Counted from the stretch's first letter, positions 33,371-42,698 are shown. The stretch is 64,000 bases of DNA from Azospirillum sp. OGB3 (GCF_014192915.1 NZ_JACHYN010000004.1:62001-126000), one strand, 5' to 3'. The notes: generated by a model from the letters alone, not told the origin. Made by a program: numbers and translations.

Positions 33371-34867
33371 ATGAACACCGGAAGCGCGTGCCGGCGGCAT
33401 GCCCCTCGCCCCGCCCGCCTCGCGGTGGCGGTCCTCCTCGCCGGCCTTCCGACGACGGCACTCGCAGCGGAGCCTGCCACCGTCGCCCTGCGGCCGGGCA
33501 CCGACATCCAGGCGGTGGTGGACCGTCATCCCGCCGGCACGCGATTCCGGCTGGAGGCCGGCGTCCATCGTTTGCAGTCCATCGTTCCGAAGAACGACAC
33601 CCTTTTCGAGGGCGCTCCCGGCGCGGTGCTGAGCGGAGCGCGCCGGCTCACCGCCTTCGTCCGCCGCGGCTCCGTCTGGGTTGCCCGCGGGCAGACGCAG
33701 GAGGGCCGGGTCAACGCGGCGGAGTTCTGCCGCTCCGGCTTTCCCCGTTGCGCCCGCCCGGAGGACCTGTTCATCGACGACACGCCGATGCGGCATGTCG
33801 GCAGCCGGTCCGCCGTCGGGCCGGGGCGCTGGTTCTTCGACTACGACGCCGACGAGATCCTGATCGGCGACGATCCCGCCGGGCGAACCGTGGAAACAAG
33901 CGTCACCCCCCGCGCCTTCGGCGGAACGGCGTCGGGCGTCGTCATCCGGAACCTGACCATCGAGAAATACGCGGCCCCCATCCAGGCCGCCGCCGTGGAC
34001 GCGGAGTTCGGTCCCGGCTGGACCGTTCGCAACAACGTCCTGCGCCTGAATCACGGTGTCGGAGTCAACGCCGGCAACGGCAGCCGCATTCTCGACAACC
34101 GCATCCTCGACAACGGCCACGCCGGCTTTTCCGGGTCCGGGACGGACTTTCTGATCGCCGGCAACGAGATCGCCCGCAATGGCTATGCCGGCGTCGATTT
34201 CCATTGGGAGGGCGGCGGCGGCAAGGTCACCGAATCCGACGGCGGGCTCATCCGCAGCAATTGCGTCCACGACAATGTGGGCGCCGGCATTTGGGCCGAC
34301 ATCGATGTGCGCCGGCTGGTGATCGAGGACAATCTGGTTTTCGGCAACGCCGACAACGGTATCACCTACGAGATCAGCTACGACGGGGTGATCCGCAACA
34401 ACCGGGTCGCCGACAACGGGCAGCGCGGCCAGGGCTGGTTCTGGGGCGCCCAGATCCTGATCTCCAGCGCGCGGGGCGTGAAGGTCTATGGCAACGACAT
34501 CGACGTACCGAACGGCTATGGCAACGCGGTGACGGTGGTGTCACAGGACCGCGCGCCCTACACCCCCGCCGTCGGCAACGAGATCTTCGACAACCGCATC
34601 GTCATCCGCAACGCCGACGCGCGGGTCGGCGCGGTCACCGACGTGGACACCGACAACGCCGTGGTCGCCGCCGGCAACCGGCTTTTCGGCAACCGCTATC
34701 ACCTTGCGGATTTGACGGAGCGCGTCTGGTTCTGGAACGACGCGGAGGCCGACTGGAACGCCATCCGCGCCCAAGGGCAGGAAACGGGCAGCATCGCCCA
34801 CACCGACATTCCACAGAAGACGCCGCTGAGCTGCCCGTCCGTGCCCCCCACGATGGATGCCCGATGA
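33371..34867 (+). CDS. Secreted right-handed parallel beta-helix protein
   Basis: A 498-residue exported protein. The signal peptide (residues 1-31) ends ALA-AEPA. After a leading TDIQAVVDRHPAGTRFRLEA region, repeated Asn/Gly/Asp turns (RILDNRILDNGHAG, LIAGNEIARNGYAG, IRSNCVHDNVGAG, VIEDNLVFGNADNGI) indicate a parallel beta-helix as in polysaccharide lyases, epimerases and hydrolases. It is a clear paralogue of the first 500 residues of the protein at 59035-61842; shared stretches include WEGGGG and the ITYEISYDGVIRNN region. Catalytic activity is unknown. The secreted location and the link to the EPS locus suggest it acts on extracellular polysaccharide. Confidence 0.8.
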   Translation: MNTGSACRRHAPRPARLAVAVLLAGLPTTALAAEPATVALRPGTDIQAVVDRHPAGTRFRLEAGVHRLQSIVPKNDTLFEGAPGAVLSGARRLTAFVRRGSVWVARGQTQEGRVNAAEFCRSGFPRCARPEDLFIDDTPMRHVGSRSAVGPGRWFFDYDADEILIGDDPAGRTVETSVTPRAFGGTASGVVIRNLTIEKYAAPIQAAAVDAEFGPGWTVRNNVLRLNHGVGVNAGNGSRILDNRILDNGHAGFSGSGTDFLIAGNEIARNGYAGVDFHWEGGGGKVTESDGGLIRSNCVHDNVGAGIWADIDVRRLVIEDNLVFGNADNGITYEISYDGVIRNNRVADNGQRGQGWFWGAQILISSARGVKVYGNDIDVPNGYGNAVTVVSQDRAPYTPAVGNEIFDNRIVIRNADARVGAVTDVDTDNAVVAAGNRLFGNRYHLADLTERVWFWNDAEADWNAIRAQGQETGSIAHTDIPQKTPLSCPSVPPTMDAR

Positions 34868-35222
34868 TCTCCCCTTCTTTCAATTCTTCCCTGGAGAGAA
34901 AGAGTCGACAGAATAATCAAGCAAAGGTTTCTTCACCACTGTTACAGTTTTGAAAAAGTTACTAATTTGGAGGTATTTTGCGGATATCCGCGCACAGTAT
35001 TATGATCTTGTTTGCGATTGACGCTCAAAAGCGGCTGCGATGTTATTGGATCGAAGCGGTCGTACAGACCTCTTGCAGCATCGCCGCCGCGCTTGATCCG
35101 TTTCCATTGATCGAATAGGGCCAAAGTCTTCGCTCCGGTGATGTCGGTGGCGGCTTTGGCAACGATCCTGGGCGGTTCCACGAGGCGGCGTGTCCATGGC
35201 ATGTGGCTGAGGGAGATTTTGT
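34868..35222. other. 355-bp AT-rich intergenic region with a dyad
   Basis: The first 130 bases are markedly AT-rich for this genome. A perfect 12-bp palindrome GCGGATATCCGC lies at 34980-34991 and could be an operator for one of the LuxR-type proteins. The ribosome site AGGGAG for the gene at 35223 is visible at its right end. No reading frame is convincing. Confidence 0.5.
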
Positions 35223-36095
35223 ATGTTGCCGTGCAAAGACGGAACGCGCCTGTCCAACGCCGTCCGCCGCGCCCCATCGGTCACATCCTTCACATCCAAC
35301 CACATTCTGGCCACCACGCGCCTGACGGCCGCCCCGATGAACGACTCCGGCTCGTTCGGGTCCTATTACCGGATGTCCGGGGGCGCACGTCCGCTGGGGG
35401 AGGACCAGAGCGTCACCGCCATCCTGCACGACGAAACACCGCTGACGCGGGAAAGCCTGTCCACCAGCCTGAATCTGTGTGGGCGGGGCGTGCGGGTGCT
35501 GACGGCGTCGTCGCTGGCCGACCTGGAAAGCGTGGTGCGGCAGGACGGAGCGCCGGACGTCGCGCTGGCCAATTTCAGCGGGCGGCTTGCCTCCGACCCG
35601 GATTTCCGGCCGAGGCTTGCCGAACTGCTCGCCGTCCTGGACGGCATCCCGCTCATCATGCTGTCGGATTCCGACGAGACGGCGACCGCGCTGGAAGCGA
35701 TCCGGCAGGGCGCGCACGGCTACATCTCCACCACCGTCGGCCTGACCATGGCGCTGGAGGCGATCCGTCTGGTCGCCGCCGGCGGCATCTTCGTTCCGGC
35801 AACCATCCTGCACCGGTTGATCGTCTCCCAAGCCGCCTTGCCGGACCCGGTGCTTCACGCCGGCTTATCCCCCCCGGAGACCGCGGTCAACGGCAAGCCC
35901 CACCTGACGCAACTGACCCCGCGCCAACTCGCCGTCCTGGAATGCCTTCAGGAGGGCAAGCCGAACAAGGTCATCGCCCACGAACTGGGGATGCGGGAAA
36001 GCACCGTCAAAGTGCATGTCCGGAACATCCTGCGGCGGCTCGGCGCCACCAACCGGACGGAAGCGGTCTGCCGTGTCATGCGCGAGGAGAATTGA
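35223..36095 (+). CDS. LuxR-family regulator with pseudo-receiver domain (1 of 4)
   Basis: A 290-residue regulator. Residues 64-180 have a receiver fold (AILHDETPLTRESLS opening), but the phospho-acceptor position reads VALANFSG (N117), and the usual lysine is absent (HGYISTTVGL). The C-terminal GerE/LuxR domain is intact: LTPRQLAVLECLQEGKPNKV, then STVKVHVRNILRRLGATNRT. Control by phosphorylation is therefore unlikely; ligand binding or dimer exchange would be the alternatives. The N-terminal 60 residues are poorly conserved; internal ATGs (residue 39 or 51) are possible starts. It heads a group of related regulators beside the EPS locus. Confidence 0.85.
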   Translation: MLPCKDGTRLSNAVRRAPSVTSFTSNHILATTRLTAAPMNDSGSFGSYYRMSGGARPLGEDQSVTAILHDETPLTRESLSTSLNLCGRGVRVLTASSLADLESVVRQDGAPDVALANFSGRLASDPDFRPRLAELLAVLDGIPLIMLSDSDETATALEAIRQGAHGYISTTVGLTMALEAIRLVAAGGIFVPATILHRLIVSQAALPDPVLHAGLSPPETAVNGKPHLTQLTPRQLAVLECLQEGKPNKVIAHELGMRESTVKVHVRNILRRLGATNRTEAVCRVMREEN

Positions 36096-36155
36096 GCGCG
36101 ACGCGGAGAAACGGCGCGGGTCGGCCCCGCACCGCTCCGTCACCGGACCAGCCGA

Positions 36156-36914
36156 TCAGGGCTGATTTGATTCCAGCGGCGCGCCGCTGGACAGATGGGC
36201 GTGCGCCATGAAGGCAGCCTCCGTCCGGTTGGTGGCGCCGAGCTTTTTCAGAACGTTGCGCACATGGGCCTTGGCGGTGTTCTCGCACATGCCCAGCATG
36301 TAGGCGATGAGTTTGTTCGACTTGCCCTCGCGCATGCAGGTCAGCACGGCCATTTCGCGCGGCGTCAGCCCGCCGATCCGGTCGGTCACCGGCAGGGGGA
36401 CGCCCGGCGGCGGGGCCTGTGGAACGGCGATGCCGCCCGGCGCCGGCGCGAACAGCGACTGCAGGGACGTGGCGGGCACGAAGGTCCCCCCGGCGGCGAC
36501 CAGCCGGATCGCCTCCAGCATGACTCCCAGCCCGAGGCTGGGCACGATGTAGCCGCGCACGCCCAGGCGCAGGCTTTCCAGGATCATCCCCCCGTCGTCG
36601 CGGTCCGAGATGAGCACCAGCGGCACCGGCAGGCAGGCCGACACGGCGTCGCGGATGGCCGCGCACAGGACGTCGTTCAGTCCCATCTGTGCACCGATGT
36701 TGCACAGCACGACCTCGGTCCGCCCGTCCCGCGCCAGCACGCCGGAGGCGTCCTTCAGCGAGGCCACCGATCGCACGGCCATGTCCTGGCACAGCGTGCC
36801 GAGCCCGAGCGAAAAGCAATCCCGAGTGAGGCTGTTCGGGTCCGCCAGGACCACCGAAATACCTTGGGTGATCGCTGGAGCGATCCCCGATTGCTGCTTG
36901 GTCTCCGTCGTCAT
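36156..36914 (-). CDS. LuxR-family regulator with pseudo-receiver domain (2 of 4)
   Basis: A 252-residue paralogue. The receiver opens ISVVLADPNSLTRD; the acceptor position reads VVLCNIGAQ (N72), and no lysine is present at GYIVPSLGL. The LuxR helix-turn-helix is intact (LTPREMAVLTCMREGKSNKL, NTAKAHVRNVLKKLGATNRT). ATG 36914 has GGGGGAG six bases upstream; an ATG at 36950 is in frame. It converges with the first regulator and diverges from the third across an AT-rich gap. Confidence 0.85.
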   Translation of the reverse strand: MTTETKQQSGIAPAITQGISVVLADPNSLTRDCFSLGLGTLCQDMAVRSVASLKDASGVLARDGRTEVVLCNIGAQMGLNDVLCAAIRDAVSACLPVPLVLISDRDDGGMILESLRLGVRGYIVPSLGLGVMLEAIRLVAAGGTFVPATSLQSLFAPAPGGIAVPQAPPPGVPLPVTDRIGGLTPREMAVLTCMREGKSNKLIAYMLGMCENTAKAHVRNVLKKLGATNRTEAAFMAHAHLSSGAPLESNQP

Positions 36915-37623
36915 CCGCTCCCCCTTTCGTTCAAACGCCATTTCTCGCACCCTGTCAAACCGGGACGGCGGGCCTCAGCCCGCCCTCTCAGGCAAAAAGG
37001 GCTTCATTTTTCGGGTGAGCGCGTCCGCTCGCGGATACTCGGAAAGATTTCACTTTCTTCATTTTAGGCGCCTTTCCCTGCCGACCACATGGATTGTTTG
37101 TGTTGAAAGATCATCAGGAATGCTTGCGCGGTCTGCATTTGATGCTTTCAACGTTACCAGAACATCCAGCCCGGTAAATACGCACTTCGATGCAGGGTTT
37201 TGGCAGGCCGACGTTTTATTCCGTACCCATTTCGACGTCGATGAGACCATGTCTTCGCAGGGCGCGTACGCCTTTGTGAGGATAGGAGCGGTGCAGCGTG
37301 TTTATTTGATCCCACCCCACAGCCGGGGCGAGGAAGGCTGTCATCCGCCCGCGTCTGCTCCGCCACCGAAAGAACAGGCCCGAACGGCACAAGTCAGAAA
37401 ACAGCCTGCTCTGACCAATGGAAAGGCCACAGGGACAAGATCGTGCGCTTCCGGACGGCGACCATCGAAACCTCTCCGGAAAACACGGGATTCAAACGGA
37501 AACACTTCAAATAGGAGGTAAAGACGAAGTCCGACATAGTTACTTCTGCGCGGGATTGACGTTGACGAGCGCTTGGGTGCAGCGCAGCATCAGACCAGGG
37601 AAACGGGTCGGGAGACAGGCCTC
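36915..37623. other. 709-bp AT-rich gap between divergent LuxR-type genes
   Basis: Base composition is clearly more AT-rich than in the flanking genes from about 37060 to 37560. A reading frame crosses part of it (36610-37521, plus strand), but its composition and overlap with the minus-strand regulator argue against coding. A near-perfect AGGAGG at about 37513 has no start codon at the right distance, so it is an orphan ribosome-site-like sequence. Promoters for both regulators must lie here. Confidence 0.5.
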
Positions 37624-38385
37624 ATGGCATCGAGCGGGAAGGCGGCTCCATCGCCCTGCGCCGCCGCGCGCGGCGGCCCGGCGGTGAACGGGCGCCGGGG
37701 CATCGCGGCCCTCCTCCTGGATGAAACGCCGCTGACCCGTGAAAGCCTGTCCGCCGGCCTCCGCCTGCGCGACCCGACCCTGCAAATGCGGACCGCGGCG
37801 TCGCTGGGCGAGGCAAAGGCGATGCTCGCCTCTGGAACGCCACCCGCCGTCGTGCTGTGCAACATCCTCAGCCTGACCCCGCCGAACGGCAGTGTCCTGG
37901 CGACGTTGCGCGACGTTGCTGGTGCCTTCGGCGGCACGCCGTTGGTCGTCCTGTCCGACGGCGAAGAGGTGGATTTGCCGTTGGAAGCCAGCCGGCTGGG
38001 CGTTCGGGGATGTCTGCCGACCAGCGTCGGCCTCGCCGTCGCCCAGGAGGCGCTCCGTCTCGTGGCGGGCGGCGGCACCTTCTTCCCCTCCCCCTTCCTC
38101 CACCGCCTGATGCAACGTTGCGAGGCCGCGGCAGAGGACCCGCCCGCGCCGCCCGGGGGAGCGGCGCTGACCGCGCGCCAGCGCGGCGTGCTGCAACGGC
38201 TGCGCGAAGGGAAATCGAACCGGGTCATCGCGCAGGAGCTGGGAATCAGCGAGAACACGGCGAAGGTCCATGTCCGCGGCATCCTGCGGGCGCTGGGCGC
38301 CGCCAACCGCGTCGAGGCCGTGCGCAAGGCGTGGCAGTCCGCCGAGCCGGCCGCTCGGGAGCCGTTCAGCCAGGATCGGGGCTGA
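37624..38385 (+). CDS. LuxR-family regulator with pseudo-receiver domain (3 of 4)
   Basis: A 253-residue paralogue of the two preceding regulators. It shares the opening DETPLTRESLS with the first. The acceptor position is N80 (VVLCNILSL). The LuxR domain is intact (LTARQRGVLQRLREGKSNRV, NTAKVHVRGILRALGAANRV). ATG 37624 has GGGAG upstream; a TTG at 37573 is in frame. Its 3' end overlaps the convergent fourth gene by 20 bases. Confidence 0.83.
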   Translation: MASSGKAAPSPCAAARGGPAVNGRRGIAALLLDETPLTRESLSAGLRLRDPTLQMRTAASLGEAKAMLASGTPPAVVLCNILSLTPPNGSVLATLRDVAGAFGGTPLVVLSDGEEVDLPLEASRLGVRGCLPTSVGLAVAQEALRLVAGGGTFFPSPFLHRLMQRCEAAAEDPPAPPGGAALTARQRGVLQRLREGKSNRVIAQELGISENTAKVHVRGILRALGAANRVEAVRKAWQSAEPAAREPFSQDRG

Positions 38386-38884
38386 CGGTACCGCCACCGT
38401 GGATCAGTCGCAGGGCGGCGATCACCTCGGCCAGCGGCATGCGCCCGCTCAACACCCCGCGCAGCCCGAGGCGCGCCGCGGCGGCGTCCACGGCCGCGCC
38501 GGGGCGGTCGGCCAGAATGGCGACGGGGGGATGGGAGCCGCCGACCGCAAGCGCGTCCAGAAGCTGGCCGACGCCGCCCTTGGCCGGGTCGGCGCGCCCG
38601 ATGCTCACCAGAACCACGTCGGTGCCCCGCAGGGCGGCTGGAAGGTCGGCCAGCGCCGCGGCGCTGCGCCGGTGGCTGACCGCCACGTCCGGTGCGAAAG
38701 CATTGATGGCGGCGGCGAGGCTTTCGCCGAACAGCGCGCGGTCGTCGATCAGCAGCACGGCGATCGGCGCCCGCCCACCGGTCCGCCCGTCCGGGTGCGG
38801 AGAACGGGCGCCGCCCCGCGCACCGGACGGCGCACGGGGCATGAACTCTCGACGGATGCCGGCCAGCGCGTCCAAGCCAATCAT
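38366..38884 (-). CDS. Stand-alone pseudo-receiver protein (4 of 4)
   Basis: A 172-residue protein with the same degenerate receiver fold (IAVLLIDDRALFGESLAAAI) but no DNA-binding domain; it ends just after the receiver (LRLIHGGGTVSPDPG). The acceptor position is S94 (VVLVSIGRA). The reading frame stops cleanly, so it is either a C-terminal truncation of a LuxR-type regulator or a functional single-domain partner that could form heterodimers with its neighbours. It lies just downstream of UDP-glucose dehydrogenase on the same strand. Confidence 0.72.
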   Translation of the reverse strand: MIGLDALAGIRREFMPRAPSGARGGARSPHPDGRTGGRAPIAVLLIDDRALFGESLAAAINAFAPDVAVSHRRSAAALADLPAALRGTDVVLVSIGRADPAKGGVGQLLDALAVGGSHPPVAILADRPGAAVDAAAARLGLRGVLSGRMPLAEVIAALRLIHGGGTVSPDPG

Positions 38885-39008
38885 GGCTGCGTCTTTCGGA
38901 ATCGGGAGATCCCAGCCGGCACCCCGTGCCGGGCCGCCGCCGCCGGGGCGGGGACGGCCCGTTCAGGGCGCCGGTGCGTGGCCGGAATCGGCCGGCGTCG
39001 CGCCCGCG

Positions 39009-40448
39009 TCAATCCGCCAGGTCGGAGGCGGCGGCCGCAAGCTGTCCGGAGAAGGGCAGGACACAGGAGTCCGCCGCGAAGCCGTTGCTGAGCAACATGG
39101 CCTCCGCCGCCTTGCGCCGTTTCGCCGCGTCCGGCCGCGCGTCCCGCCGTCCGACGGAGCAATAGTGGAATCCCGCCGCCGCCATGGCCGCCGGCGTGTA
39201 GACGTTGCGCAGATCGACCATCACCGGGCGGCGCATCAGGCTGCGGACGCGGCCCAGATCCAGCGCCCGGAACTCGTTCCATTCCGTCAGGATGGCGACG
39301 CAGTCGGCCTCGGCGAGCGGAGCGTAGGCGTCGTCGTGCCAGACCACGCCGGGCAGCAGGTGGCGCCCCTCCTCCATGCCGGCGGGGTCGTAGACGTGAA
39401 CCGTGGCGCCGGCCTCCTGAAGCAGCGGGATGATCTCCAGGCTCGCCGCCTCGCGCATGTCGTTGGTGTCGGGCTTGAAGGTGATGCCCAGCACGGCGAT
39501 GCGCTTGCCCTCCGCGTCCGGTCCGCAGGCCTGGAGTATCCGCCCGGCCATCAGCCGCTTGCGCGCCCGGTTCACGTTCACCACCGTTTCGATCAGCCGG
39601 ACCGGCGCGCCGTGCTGCCGCCCGGTGCGCACCAGCGCCTCGGTGTCCTTGGGGAAGCAGGAGCCGCCGAAGCCCGGCCCGGCGTTCAGGAAGGAACGCC
39701 CGATCCGCGCGTCCATCCCCATGCCCGCCGCCACGTCCTGAACGTCGGCCCCCACCCGCTCGCACAGGTCGGCCACCTCGTTGATGAAGGTGATCTTGAA
39801 GGCCAGGAAGGCGTTGGCCGAGTATTTGGTCAGCTCCGCCGTCTCGATGCCGGTGCGCACGAAGGGCGTCCCGGCGCGGATCAGCGGCTGGTAGAGGGCG
39901 TCCATCACCGCCCGCGCCCGGTCGGAGTCGGCGCCGATCACCACGCGGTCGGGCTGCATGAAGTCGCCGATGGCCGAGCCTTCGCGCAGGAATTCCGGGT
40001 TGGACACCACGTCGAACTCGGCGCGCGGGTTGATGTCCCGCACGATGGCGGCGACCTGCCGCCCGGTGCCGACCGGCACGGTCGATTTGGTCACGATGAC
40101 GGTGTAGCGGGACATGGTCCGCGCGATCTCCGCCGCCGCCGCGTGGACGTAGGTCAGATCGGCCCCGCCGTCGCCGGGGCGGGAGGGCGTGCCGACCGCG
40201 ATCAGCACCACGTCGGCCCCCTCCATGGCGACCGCGAGGTCGGACGTGAAGGACAGACGATCCGCCGCCATGTTGCGCGCCACGAGGGCGTCGAGGCCCG
40301 GTTCGTAGATGGGGATCTCTCCGCCCCTCAGGCGCCGGATTTTCGTTTCGTCCTTGTCCACACAGCACACGTCGATGCCGAATTCGGCAAAGCAGGCGCC
40401 GGACACGAGGCCGACATAGCCGGTCCCCACAACAGCGATCCGCATCAT
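39009..40448 (-). CDS. ugd: UDP-glucose/GDP-mannose 6-dehydrogenase family, probably UDP-glucose dehydrogenase
   Basis: A 479-residue nucleotide-sugar dehydrogenase. The N-terminal Rossmann motif is MRIAVVGTGYVGLVSG, and the catalytic cysteine is in GGSCFPKDTEAL. The C-terminal UDP-binding domain follows (LGITFKPDTNDMREAASLEI). It should oxidise UDP-glucose to UDP-glucuronate, the substrate of the UDP-xylose synthase at 47739. ATG 40448 has AGGAG five bases upstream; GTG/ATG codons further upstream are in frame but unconserved. It is last in the minus-strand EPS arm before the pseudo-receiver gene. Confidence 0.93.
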   Translation of the reverse strand: MMRIAVVGTGYVGLVSGACFAEFGIDVCCVDKDETKIRRLRGGEIPIYEPGLDALVARNMAADRLSFTSDLAVAMEGADVVLIAVGTPSRPGDGGADLTYVHAAAAEIARTMSRYTVIVTKSTVPVGTGRQVAAIVRDINPRAEFDVVSNPEFLREGSAIGDFMQPDRVVIGADSDRARAVMDALYQPLIRAGTPFVRTGIETAELTKYSANAFLAFKITFINEVADLCERVGADVQDVAAGMGMDARIGRSFLNAGPGFGGSCFPKDTEALVRTGRQHGAPVRLIETVVNVNRARKRLMAGRILQACGPDAEGKRIAVLGITFKPDTNDMREAASLEIIPLLQEAGATVHVYDPAGMEEGRHLLPGVVWHDDAYAPLAEADCVAILTEWNEFRALDLGRVRSLMRRPVMVDLRNVYTPAAMAAAGFHYCSVGRRDARPDAAKRRKAAEAMLLSNGFAADSCVLPFSGQLAAAASDLAD

Positions 40449-40525
40449 TCCACTCCTGTTGCTTGATGGCGTTGCCGAAGCCATCCCTGGCCGGCTCGAA
40501 GGTTGGCCGGCTTGAAAATTGGCCA

Positions 40526-41533
40526 TCAGGCCACGGCGCGCTCCGCCACGCCGTTTCCCGGACCGCTTTCCAGCCCGTTCTCATGGCCGTTCTCGCGGAG
40601 CGCCCAGCGCACGGTTTCCGCCAGCCCCTGCTCCAGCCGGGTGCGCGGCGTCCAGCCGAGCACCGCCCCGGCGTAGGCCACGTCCGCCTGCACGCTGCGC
40701 TGCTCGCCCGGACGTTCGGGGTGGTAGAGCACGGGATGGTCCGCCCGCGTCCGGCCGAGCGCCCCCAGCGCGAGGTCGGCCAGTTCGCTGATGCTGGTCT
40801 GCCGCCCGCTGCCGAGGTTGAAGATCTTCCCGTGGCTGGCCGGGTTGTCGAGCGCGCCGACCCAGGCGTCCACCACGTCGTCGATGAAGACGAAGTCGCG
40901 GGTCTGCTTGCCGTCGCCGTAGATGCGGATCGGCTCGCCGCGGATGATGTTGCCCAGGAAGATGCCCAGCACCCCCTGGTAGGGGTTGTCCACCGCCTGC
41001 CGCGGTCCGTAGACGTTGTACATGCGGAAGGAGGTGACGGCCAGACCGCCCGGCAGGTCGGGCCGCGCCGCGGTCAGATGGACGTAGCGCTCGCCCGCGT
41101 ATTTCGTCACCCCATAGTACGACACCGGGGAGCAGGGCGTTTCCTCCGGCGTCGGCACCACCTCGGCGTTGCCGTAGGCGCTCATCGAGCTGGCGTAGAG
41201 AAGGCGCTTCACCCCGCGCTCCACGCACTGCTGGAGGACGTTCACCGTCCCCTCCACGTTGGTGCGCAGGTCGCCGACCGGGTTGCTGAAGGCGCGGATG
41301 ATCGACACCTGCCCGGCGATATGGATCACCGCGTCGGGCACCTCCTCGAACGCCCGGTCGAGGTCGGCCGGGTTGGTGACGTCGCCCAGGATGTAGCGCA
41401 CCTCCGCCGGCACGTTGGCGCGCAGCCCGGTGGACTCGTTGTCGATCACCGTCACCCGGTGGCCGAGCGACACGAGGCGGTGCGTGATGTGGGAGCCGAT
41501 GAAGCCGGCCCCGCCCGTTACAAGCACGTCCAT
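40526..41533 (-). CDS. NAD-dependent nucleotide-sugar epimerase (GalE/WbpP-like)
   Basis: A 335-residue extended SDR enzyme. NAD motif [11 protein letters not shown] at residue 6, catalytic serine in YASSMSAYG, and YxxxK in SYYGVTKYAGERY. GNIIRGEPIRIYGDGKQTRDFVF in two parts is typical of UDP-sugar 4-epimerases. ATG 41533 has an excellent ribosome site (GGAGG). It should interconvert UDP-glucose/galactose or the uronic acid forms. It is co-directional with its neighbours and separated from the next epimerase by 27 bases. Confidence 0.85.
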   Translation of the reverse strand: MDVLVTGGAGFIGSHITHRLVSLGHRVTVIDNESTGLRANVPAEVRYILGDVTNPADLDRAFEEVPDAVIHIAGQVSIIRAFSNPVGDLRTNVEGTVNVLQQCVERGVKRLLYASSMSAYGNAEVVPTPEETPCSPVSYYGVTKYAGERYVHLTAARPDLPGGLAVTSFRMYNVYGPRQAVDNPYQGVLGIFLGNIIRGEPIRIYGDGKQTRDFVFIDDVVDAWVGALDNPASHGKIFNLGSGRQTSISELADLALGALGRTRADHPVLYHPERPGEQRSVQADVAYAGAVLGWTPRTRLEQGLAETVRWALRENGHENGLESGPGNGVAERAVA

Positions 41534-41560
41534 AGGTTCCTCCACCGCACAGGGGTCGGG

Positions 41561-42640
41561 TTACGCGCTGAGGGCGATGCGGCCCGGTTCGAACTGGGCT
41601 TGGTCCGTGGGCAGGCCGTTCTGCGCGAGATAGCTGTCCGCCCAGTCCCACAGGCGGCGGATGCCGGTGTCGCGGTCGACCTGCGGGCGCCAGCCGAGAA
41701 CCTGCTCCGCCTTGCGGATGTCGCTGACGTAGCAGGGCTGGTCGCCGGGCCGCCAGTCGGAGAAGTCGGCCTCCACCGGCTTGCCGCGCAGGGTGGACAA
41801 CATCTCCCCGAACTCGCGCCAAACCGAGATGGTGTTCTCCGGCCCGCCGCCGATGTTGAAGACCTGCCCGCGGCTGACCTCGATCTTCTCGGTGGCGAGG
41901 CGGAAGGCGCGCACGAGATCCTCGACGAACAGCACGTCGCGCACCTGCATGCCGTCGCCGTAGATGTGGATGGGCCGCCCGCTCAGCGCCGAGATGATGA
42001 AATGCGCGACCCAGCCCTGATCCTCGTTGCCGAACTGGCGCGGGCCGTAGATGCAGCTCATCCGGAAGACGACGGTCGGCAGGTCGTAGATGCGGGCGTA
42101 GTCGCGCACATACTGGTCCGCCGCCCCCTTGGAGCAGCCGTAGGGCGAATGGAAGTCCAGCGGTTCCGCCTCCGAGACGCCGAGCGGACGGTCGACGAAG
42201 CGGTAGCGGCTGCCGGTCTGCTCCACCGCCACATGCTCCAGCCCGCCATAGACCTTGTTGGTCGAGGTGAAGACCACCTTCGGCGGGTTCTTCATGCGGC
42301 GGGCCGCCTCCAGCACGTTGAAGGTGCCGAGCGCGTTGATGTCGAAGTCGGTGCGCGGATCGTCCAGCGACGAGGTCACCGCCACCTGACCGGCGAGATG
42401 GTAGACCTCCTCCGCCCCGGCCATGCAGGATTTGACGGCGGTGAAGTCCCGCACGTCGGCTTTCATGAAGGTCAGGCGGGAGCCGGCATTGAGGGTTTGC
42501 AGCCACGCCGCGTTCCGCTCGCTGCCCGGCCGCAGCAGGGCGTCCAGGACGACGACGTCGCGCCCGTCCTCCAGCAGGTTCTTGACCAGATTGCAGCCGA
42601 CGAAGCCGGCCCCGCCGGTCACGAGCGTTTTGCCTTCCAT
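41561..42640 (-). CDS. NAD-dependent epimerase/dehydratase (CDP-paratose 2-epimerase-like)
   Basis: A 359-residue extended SDR. NAD motif TGGAGFVGCN, catalytic region [10 protein letters not shown] and HSPYGCSKGAADQYV (YxxxK intact). The features GPRQFGNEDQGWVAHFI, then GGPENTISVWREFGEML, match the tyvelose/CDP-paratose 2-epimerase group. ATG 42640 was chosen; an ATG at 42655 is also in frame. It supplies a modified sugar nucleotide for the polysaccharide, but the actual base and sugar cannot be assigned. Confidence 0.82.
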   Translation of the reverse strand: MEGKTLVTGGAGFVGCNLVKNLLEDGRDVVVLDALLRPGSERNAAWLQTLNAGSRLTFMKADVRDFTAVKSCMAGAEEVYHLAGQVAVTSSLDDPRTDFDINALGTFNVLEAARRMKNPPKVVFTSTNKVYGGLEHVAVEQTGSRYRFVDRPLGVSEAEPLDFHSPYGCSKGAADQYVRDYARIYDLPTVVFRMSCIYGPRQFGNEDQGWVAHFIISALSGRPIHIYGDGMQVRDVLFVEDLVRAFRLATEKIEVSRGQVFNIGGGPENTISVWREFGEMLSTLRGKPVEADFSDWRPGDQPCYVSDIRKAEQVLGWRPQVDRDTGIRRLWDWADSYLAQNGLPTDQAQFEPGRIALSA

Positions 42641-42698
42641 AGGATTCTTCTCCATTGCTGCGGCTTTTACCGGTTGGGCAGAGGGTGTCAGGCTGGGT

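Noticed and set aside
36610..37521. A 303-codon plus-strand frame across the LuxR gap
   Set aside because: It overlaps the minus-strand regulator, crosses an AT-rich gap with changing composition and shows no domain or ribosome site.
38366..38884. Frameshifted remnant of a LuxR gene
   Set aside because: The frame ends cleanly after the receiver-like fold and no LuxR helix-turn-helix is found in any frame downstream; the downstream neighbour overlap is with another gene. It is kept as a single-domain gene.
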